Shown in pieces: positions 19,586-25,000 of a stretch of 25,000 nt of DNA. The translations under genes were made by a program, and so were the position numbers. Each line of letters begins with the position of its first letter. Position 1 is the first letter of the stretch. Source of the DNA: Cristatella mucedo (Eukaryota; Bryozoa; Phylactolaemata; Cristatellidae); contig WPIO01000074.1 of assembly GCA_009760855.2 (NCBI GenBank), positions 1,252,501 through 1,277,500 on the forward strand, written 5' to 3'. The notes beneath the pieces were generated by a model. The model saw only the letters and a program-made list of their open reading frames with translations. It did not search any database and was not told where the DNA came from.

Positions 19586-20744
19586 TGTTTACACACAGGC
19601 CTCACTGGCTCACCGACTTATCTGTAACCCTTCCCCCCCCGGGGGAGGTTGAAGCCTCCAGACTCTTCGCACATGCTGAGGACGCGTTAGGCGTGACCAC
19701 ACCGTCCGTCGCCGTTGGGTTGGGCGCCATCCATCGAAATCTCTCCCCCCCCCCCACCCTGCGCCCACGTCGACTGGGAGCCCGCTCAACCCTTGGACGC
19801 ACGCCTGCAGCGTGGTCAGCGCACGCACAGCGCGAAACGCCGTCGCGTTGGCTTCACGGGCGCCAACAGTCTCAAGCGTCTGGGGCCCCACGGGCTCTCC
19901 GGCTCTCCGGTAGACTACGGGGCGGGGCTGCCTATCGCAGCGCCGCACGCCCACCGAGCGGCCGGCAGCGCGCAGCGCCTTGCGCGGAGCGCGTGCGGCG
20001 TCTCTGCGGCGCGCGCGGCCGCAACCGTAAGCCTTTGTAGCCCACCGGAAGCCCGGCCCGGCCCGTCGCAGTCGAGCAGTAGCCAGTGCGATACAGGGGC
20101 GAGCGTCTCGGGCGCGGCGATACTATCGGGTCCTGCAAACGGCACGAGCTCTAACCAAGTAGACGGACGGTGCGTCGCCGTCTGGGATCACTAGCGCGGC
20201 TCTGGTTAAGGCTATCTAGTAAAAGTATCCAGTTAAGTCAGCTATCTACGTACGTTACGTGGCCACGCCGGCGGCGGCGGTGGCGAGCAGCTACGCCCGC
20301 GGGAGAGAGGCGGTCGAAGCCACGTTCAAGTTCAAGGTTACGCATCTCGAAGACTCCGGGTCGCTCCGGTACGGCCTGGCTGCGCAATGCGAGCGTATGC
20401 GCTCGCATTTCGCTCGAGGTCGCTCGCGCTGCGCTGCTAAAGCGTCTCGCAGGCGTCCGACCGCAGTGCGCGCAGACTGAGGAGAGTTGCGAGCGGAAAA
20501 CCCATAACGTTACCGAGGTGACGGAAGTGGGCGTGGCCACGGAGTGGGCTTGGCAATGGCTGCTTGTCTTTACTACCAGCAGTCTCCGCCGGGAGAGCGG
20601 ATTAAAGGCTGCTACCGAGGAGAAACGCTTTGCCATTTAAAAACAATGGAAAAAATGCAGTCGCACGCGATAGGTAGTTGCAATTACGCTGATCCCAAAT
20701 TTCGCACCCCCCACCCGGATATAGGCGAAGCATTAATACTCACA
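19586..20744. other. CpG-rich block, unassigned
   Basis: From about 19680 to 20520 the DNA is very rich in G, C and CpG, unlike most flanking sequence. Open frames of 130-159 codons occur in several frames on both strands, as expected from stop-poor GC-rich DNA. One frame (20259-20480) contains the less biased stretch TFKFKVTHLEDSGSLRYGL. GGGCGTGGCC-like GC boxes occur near 20529. This could be a promoter-associated CpG island with a first exon, but no gene is recognised. Confidence 0.45.
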
Positions 20745-20795
20745 TGCTACGAGAGCTGACCAGGTCGTGGGTTCGAGGCCTGCTGGTGGAATCGA
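20745..20795 (+). mobile_element. Possible SINE head fragment
   Basis: CAGGTCGTGGGTTCGAGGCC contains a good box B and matches the SINE-B head (GAGGTCGTGGGTTCGATTCC at 24437). The body and tail are not recognisable. Confidence 0.4.
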
Positions 20796-20915
20796 GTCCA
20801 GTAGCAGACATATCCACTCCGTTCAGTTTTTTCCCTGTGCCTAGGTAAGCATTTATTTGTTCCTGCGTTCTGCGCATGCTTAACTATGGACGATTAGGGG
20901 CGTGTTACTAGCCTA

Positions 20916-20943
20916 GTGTTAAGAGCCATGTGTTAAGAGCCAT
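20916..20943. repeat. 14-bp tandem duplication
   Basis: GTGTTAAGAGCCAT at 20916-20929 is repeated at 20930-20943. Confidence 0.95.
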
Positions 20944-21044
20944 GGGTCCTAGTAACGCGAGGCAGCCCCGAGTGTTCTTCATGTGCGCCGGCGCCTGCTT
21001 GTCCAGCCGCGACGTCTCGCACAGCATTGAATACTTGGTTATTG

Positions 21045-21130
21045 CTTCACTTGCAGCTACGTGCACAGTGCTTGACTAGAGATTTGATTCTCTTAGGGTG
21101 CCATAAATGCGATGCGTTATTAGCATTATA
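21045..21130 (+). mobile_element. SINE-A/LINE-1 tail relic
   Basis: CAGTGCTTGACTAGAGATTT followed by GATTCTCTTAGGGTGCCATA and a GTTATTAGCATTATA end. The inner stem AGAGA...TCTCT is intact and the outer arms keep partial pairing through G-T wobbles. Confidence 0.65.
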
Positions 21131-21152
21131 TTAAATTGGCCTGCCAGATGCA

Positions 21153-21328
21153 AGCCGAGTGGCTGCTGTAAAAGGCTCCTCTACTTGCATAGACAGCCGC
21201 CTCGGTTTGAGCCAGGGGTCAAGGGCATTCGAGTGTAAAGACCAGCGTAGTGGACTCTAGCCCCGCACAGTGAATGTGTGGCACCTGGATAGAGATCAAG
21301 TTCTCCTACGGTGGTATACAAACGAAGT
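21153..21328 (+). mobile_element. SINE-A-like copy, divergent head
   Basis: A tRNA-like start GCCGAGTGGCTGCTG and a box-B-like GGTTTGAGCCA (about 21206-21216) precede an insert or diverged body. The shared tail follows: GGCACCTGGATAGAGATCAA, then GTTCTCCTACGGTGGTATAC. Hairpin arms are CACC (21282-21285) and GGTG (21310-21313). The head differs from the other SINE-A copies, so it may be a related family using the same tail. Confidence 0.6.
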
Positions 21329-21348
21329 CTATCTAGATGTGGCGGTAT

Positions 21349-21516
<168 letters not shown>

Positions 21517-21587
21517 AGTATTGCATATACTACTTAAGTATCTGCTGAATCGGTCGATACTACCTACTTACTTTTTATATGGCAGTT

Positions 21588-21767
21588 GGCCTGTGACTGT
21601 TGCCTGGTAACTAAGTGCCAGCTCTTCATCAACAAGACTGATGGTTCGAATCCTGCAGTGGGCGATTCTTTTTTGCCAACTGCAAGCATTAATAATAGCC
21701 ATTAAAGCTGCTCTGCTTTATATAGAAATGATGCCCTTAAATCAGCGAATATATTTAGGTTTATTCC
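21588..21767 (+). mobile_element. SINE-B copy
   Basis: A degenerate head is followed by box B GGTTCGAATCC (21644-21654, consensus), the body GGGCGATTC...TTGCCAACTGCAAG, GCCATTAAAGCTGCTCTGC and a tail TTAAATCAGCGAATATATTT. The hairpin before box B is CATCA...TGATG, whereas the 24382 copy has CACGA...TCGTG, so pairing is kept although both arms changed. Confidence 0.75.
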
Positions 21768-22164
21768 GAGGAATGAGGGAAGCAACTATTGATGCACTCT
21801 CATTTCTGTTCAACTCCTGTGACTTTTCTTACAGTTTTAATTTGAAGGAGATCAGCTCAAATGGAGCATGGTTCCTAATCATGGATCATAGACCCGGAAA
21901 TTTTTTGTTTGTATATACAAATGGGTGTTATACATATGGCCATCATCCTCGACGCGCCTACGTGATGCCCAATCCAGATGCGTAATCCAGTACTCGCCCC
22001 AAGTCGGAGCGATTCCTATGCGGAAATTATTAACAGCCACGGTGTTACCAGTTTTTTCTTTTGAAGGTAAATCGAGAAGCTTTCCAGTGTAGTGTTTTCG
22101 GTACGAACCTTCAAGATTTATCACCAGGTTAGCGGTATTTATTTTTTATTGAAGTAAGCAAAGG
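21768..22164. other. Non-repeat island, open on both strands
   Basis: Between two SINE-B copies lies unique-looking sequence. Plus strand: an acceptor-like TGACTTTTCTTACAG (ending about 21834) precedes about 49 codons (SFNLKEISSNGAWFLIMDHR... to ...YVMPNPDA, TAA at about 21985). Minus strand: about 88 codons end at 21879 (...VNNFRIGIAPTWGEYWITHL...). Both translations are non-repetitive with globular composition. At most one is likely to be real, and I recognise neither. It is too short to decide. Confidence 0.3.
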
Positions 22165-22325
22165 GTTACCGATTCAGCACCCCCATTTTATACAGCGGCT
22201 ACAGTGCCGTATCGGCTGTCGCTCGCACTTGCAGTGGGCAATAAAAAATTACGTAGCGCTCAATAATCACGAACCGAAAACCGGGTTCGTGAAGTGCAAG
22301 GACCTTGCCCTTTGGGCAAGACTCT
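22165..22325 (-). mobile_element. SINE-B copy, old
   Basis: On the minus strand: CTTCACGAACCCGGTTTTCG then GTTCGTG (hairpin CACGAAC...GTTCGTG), then the body TTATTGCCCACTGCAAG and a degenerate tail with GCTGAATCGGTAA. Box B is not preserved. Confidence 0.55.
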
Positions 22326-22357
22326 AGGTCTAACAACCCGAGGGGCTAAACGAGCCT

Positions 22358-22446
22358 GTGAGGATAGAATGCCTTCAACGAAGCTCTGTGGTCGTTAACC
22401 TCCAAGGGGGAGTTAAAAAGCGAACCGCTGCGCCAGCTAGACCAGC
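22358..22446 (-). mobile_element. tRNA-like head fragment
   Basis: On the minus strand, GGCTGGTCTAGCTGGCGCAG then CGGTTCGC. TGGTCTAGCTG fits the box A consensus and GCGCAGCGGTT is tRNA-like. No acceptor stem closure was found, so it is a SINE head or tRNA relic rather than a gene. Confidence 0.4.
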
Positions 22447-22544
22447 CAGATTATGGCTGATAGGTATTATTCGCGATTAAGCGATCATGCGACAATCTAT
22501 GACCGAGGCCGTAGGTAAGCCGGTGCCATGAAACAGGCAGGCAT

Positions 22545-23134
22545 GAGGGATCAAGGTAAATGTATCTCCGTATATAACTCCACAAAGTCATAAAGACCAT
22601 GTGGGTGTTACGCAGGAGAGTATTGTATAGCCCACTCACAGCCTAAGCGGCTTTCGGTACGCATTCGGTAGCAAACAGACTTCGTCTCACGCAACAAAGA
22701 GAAAGTGGGAAGCATAGCAGAGTCAGGAGAGAAGTTGAGGTAGTGAGTAGCATAGAAGTAGCAGCTCAGGACCGCTAAAAAGGATGTGCCATAGTCGGCA
22801 GTAGGAGAGTAGTTGTCTTTGCGTAAGAATTGTGGAAGCGAGTTCCACAGTCTTGGACCTGCAGAGCTAAAGCTTTTGTCACCAACTGTCTTTAAGCGGA
22901 GGAATGGGACAGCTAATTTATTGTCCACACAGGACCAGGGGCTGAAGAGGCTGAAACTGATGCAGCAGTTCAGCTAGGTACGAATGAGCCAAGCCGTGGC
23001 AGGCCGTGTGGGTCAGCGTAAGAACTTTGCTCTGTATCCTTTGCTCAACCGGCAGCCATCCTAGTTCTTTCAGCAAAGGAGTCACGTGCTCAAACCGCTG
23101 GGACTTGAAGACCAGCCTTGCAGCCATATTCATT
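22545..23134 (-). mobile_element. LINE-2 family fragment, C-terminal RT region and 3' UTR
   Basis: Minus-strand frame 23133-22918 reads NMAARLVFKSQRFEHVTPLL, then KELGWLPVEQRIQSKVLTLT. After a frameshift near 22920 the next frame continues LAVPFLRLKTVGDKSFSSAG and PRLWNSLPQFLRKD. This is the familiar C-terminal block of CR1/L2-like ORF2 proteins (N-x-A-A-R-L, H-x-T-P-L-L, W-L-P-V, R-x-W-N-S-L-P). It differs clearly from the LINE-1 family here. The 3' UTR matches 1055-1372. The upstream side is cut by a SINE-B at 23136. Confidence 0.85.
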
Positions 23135-23135
23135 G

Positions 23136-23293
23136 GTAAAGGTAAAGTGCTAGCTCTTCACGACCGAGTTCGTGGGTTTGAATCATTCAGTTGGGTTATT
23201 TTTTAATGGCTACTGCAAGCGGTGGTGATAGTCGGTAAGGATTTTCCGATGCTATACACACGAGGCTGTTACATCAACTACGATTCCAGATTC
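23136..23293 (+). mobile_element. SINE-B copy
   Basis: CTAGCTCTTCACGACCGAGT, then TCGTGGGTTTGAATC (box-B-like). The body is CTACTGCAAGCGGTGGTGATAG, identical to the 24482-24500 copy over GCAAGCGGTGGTGATAG. The tail is CGAGGCTGTTACATCAACTA. Hairpin CACGA...TCGTG is kept. It abuts the LINE-2 fragment and probably inserted into it, because the LINE-2 reading stops exactly here. Confidence 0.8.
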
Positions 23294-23407
23294 AGCGTTG
23301 GCGTTGGAGCTGATTTGAGATATGGGCCGCAGAGCCGTTGGTGTAGGTCATGCCACTGTTGAATGCCTGTAACCGTGACCTGCTGTCAACTAGTCTTAAT
23401 TTGATAA

Positions 23408-24381
23408 AAAAATAATAATATTTTGCATAAGGCGAAATCAGAGAGCTTAATTTCTTTCTGGGCGATTTACACTTGCTGCAAAAGAAGCACGATTGAATGG
23501 TTAGTGGTAGCATGCTCAATAAATAACAAGAATAACCTGCTTAGGGGTAATATGCACAGGGTCAGCATGTAAGTGTGGTTACTGGCAGCGTGCACAGTGT
23601 CATGAAATTCTAAAGGAAGAATCACAGGGATGCACTGAATACTGCAGTAAATAGATACGTGTTTAGTTTCTTTTTAAATGTGGTCAAGTAAGGCGATGTC
23701 GCGACGCAAGTCAGGAGTGAGTTCCAGGCTTTGAGAGCATACGAACTAATGGCACGATCTCCAAAGGATTTGAGGTTTGTACGAGGTATAGGTACTCAGT
23801 TAGATTCCGAAAAGCGGTGGTGCGATGCTTAGCCTGGTGGGGGAATAGACCTGACAGGTAGGCTGGAGCCACAGAATGAAGGGACCTAAAAGTGAGTGAC
23901 AAAGCCTAGAAGTCGATGCGCTGCTTGACTGGGAGCCAGTGCAGGTCAGCAAGAAGTGGTGAGATGTGGCAACTGCAACCCTCACGACAGACAAGCCTAG
24001 TAGCTGCAGCGTTTTGTATTAGCTGTCAGGGCCCGAGTGCACAGGTCTGTAGACCAGCAAGCAGTGAATTGCAGAAGTCAAGACGGGATGTCACAAATGT
24101 ATGGAACAATTTAAATGTGGTATCCCTATCTTAAAAAACTTAAATTTAAGCAATGCTATGTAGCCGAAAGCACGCAGACTTGACTGTGGAGCTATGTGGT
24201 CGTAACGAAAGGTCACTCTTGAACGTGACACCTAGATTTCGTGCATATTCAACAGGAGATTTGCTGGCAGAGCCAGTTTTGAACGTTAGATTTTCCAGTT
24301 TCGGAATCACTTGTCCACATTATGGATACAGACTTGATATGTTAAGATATGAGCGCTCTTTCTCACTTCCGTTATCATCCT
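23408..24381 (-). mobile_element. LINE-1 relic, RT C-terminal part and tail
   Basis: On the minus strand the order is ENLTFKTGSASKSPVEYARN (long copy RLKLKIGSASISPNESARN), LGVTFKSDLSL, a broken LLADLHWLP region, SLTFRSLHSVAPAYLSGLFP (long copy SLTCKSLHSLASAYLSDLLP) and HQAKHRTTAF, then the 3' UTR with TGCTGACCCTGTGCATATTA and an AAGAAATTAAGCTCTCT tail. Frameshifts and stops are frequent. It aligns to about 11500-12430 of the long copy. The outer hairpin has decayed. Confidence 0.9.
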
Positions 24382-24568
24382 CAGTGAGCCGTGGTGGCTC
24401 ACTAGGTAACGCGGTTGCTTTCACGACCTCGGTCCCGAGGTCGTGGGTTCGATTCCTGCGGCGGGCGATCCTTTATCGCCACTGCAAGCGGTGGTGATAG
24501 CCGTAAAATCTTATCTCTCGCTATACAAAAAGGGTCTGTTTAATCAGCTAGGATTTATTTATATATGC
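24382..24568 (+). mobile_element. SINE-B copy, best preserved
   Basis: The head has GTGAGCC/GGCTCAC arms (24384-24390 and 24396-24402) and a box-A-like TGGCTCACTAGG. An 11-bp perfect hairpin follows (CACGACCTCGG 24422-24432, CCGAGGTCGTG 24435-24445), then box B GGTTCGATTCC (consensus). The body hairpin is GGCGAT...ATCGCC (about 24464-24479), followed by CCACTGCAAGCGGTGG. The tail is GTCTGTTTAATCAGCTAGGA then TTTATTTATATATG. It appears inserted at the 5' break of the LINE-1 relic at 23408-24381. Confidence 0.85.
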
Positions 24569-25000
24569 TGCTTTTGGCATACCAGCGTGCATTGGTGCAG
24601 CACCCACATACTGCGATACTAGTTTCAAGCGTCACCAGTGTTCATCGCACGTCGGCTGAGGCTAGCTCCGTTACGAGCGCTTCGTTTGCCGCGTAGTTCT
24701 GACCAAGCGCGGAATTTGCACACTGCGTTTGTGACGCCGTTCATCGCCGAACCAAATCTTAGTCAGCCGGGGGATGGAAAGCTAAAGTGAAGTGAAACGA
24801 AGCATAGCAAATGTTGGCTGATCGAAGGGCCTCATTCAAATAGCTGCAGATGAGCTTCGGGCGTCTATCACCTCCTCTTGCAGTGGATGACTAGGGATTG
24901 GTGCTGGCATGGTGCGGTACTTGATCCCATCATCCGGGTCGGCAAGAGGGAGCCTCCGGTATACGGGTTGTGGGGGGGGGGCAAAACGTTCCTGACAAGT
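24569..25000. other. Unassigned sequence
   Basis: No gene or repeat recognised up to the window edge. A G9 run lies near 24972-24980. Confidence 0.4.

Noticed and set aside
19585-20640. Proteins of 151-159 residues in the CpG-rich block
   Set aside because: Several frames on both strands are open at once and composition is Ala/Arg/Ser/Pro-driven, so no single frame stands out. Retained only as a possible CpG island.

Overview
This window looks like non-coding or intron-rich DNA from an animal nuclear genome. The reasons are long dinucleotide microsatellites, many decayed non-LTR retrotransposon (LINE) pieces, tRNA-derived SINEs with Pol III box A/B signals, spliceosome-like acceptor sites, and no bacterial-style gene packing. 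The reverse transcriptase (RT) is of the CR1/L2 type common in invertebrates and lower vertebrates. I cannot fix the lineage further from the sequence. No complete host gene is visible. Almost all long open frames are stop-poor GC-rich or repeat-derived sequence.

The dominant content is four interacting repeat families. (1) 'LINE-1 of this window' (a local label, not mammalian L1) is an L2/CR1-like element. Its best copy lies at about 10830-12470 (+), with 3' fragments at 3148-3325 (+), 13535-13715 (-), 13717-14732 (-) and 23408-24381 (-). (2) SINE-A is a tRNA-like head joined to the same 3' tail as LINE-1 (9924-10068 +, 19449-19585 -, 21153-21328 +, plus tail-only relics). LINE-1 is therefore its likely mobilising partner. 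(3) SINE-B is a second tRNA-like family with a different body and tail (2563-2745 -, 4812-5056 -, 5850-5978 +, 21588-21767 +, 22165-22325 -, 23136-23293 +, 24382-24568 +). (4) 'LINE-2 of this window' is a separate CR1/L2-like family. It has one C-terminal and 3' UTR piece at 22545-23134 (-) and a matching 3' UTR piece at 1055-1372 (+).

Region by region: 1-2560 is GC-rich unique sequence with one LINE-2 tail. 2560-5060 holds SINE-B and LINE-1 tail relics in otherwise unassigned DNA. 5427-5578 is a pure (CT)76 tract. 5980-9920 is mostly unassigned, with a candidate host exon at 6175-6368 and a TA/GT microsatellite at 8744-8869. 9920-12635 is the SINE-A and LINE-1 cluster. 13428-13505 (-) is a candidate last exon encoding a C-terminal membrane anchor, and its upstream intron is filled by two LINE-1 relics. 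14733-19450 is mostly unassigned, with a 15-bp minisatellite, a possible BEL/Pao RT relic and an AT-rich insert. 19680-20520 is a CpG-rich block. 20745-24570 is a dense SINE/LINE/microsatellite patchwork.

The strongest biological signal is RNA structure kept by base-pair-preserving changes in both SINE families and in the LINE-1 3' end. In the shared LINE-1/SINE-A tail, an outer stem (AGCGCC with GGCGCT) varies to AGTGCC with GGCACT in another copy. In SINE-B, the hairpin just before box B varies between copies but keeps its pairing. Two short perfect palindromes have also appeared inside one decayed LINE-1 copy, which suggests local template switching.
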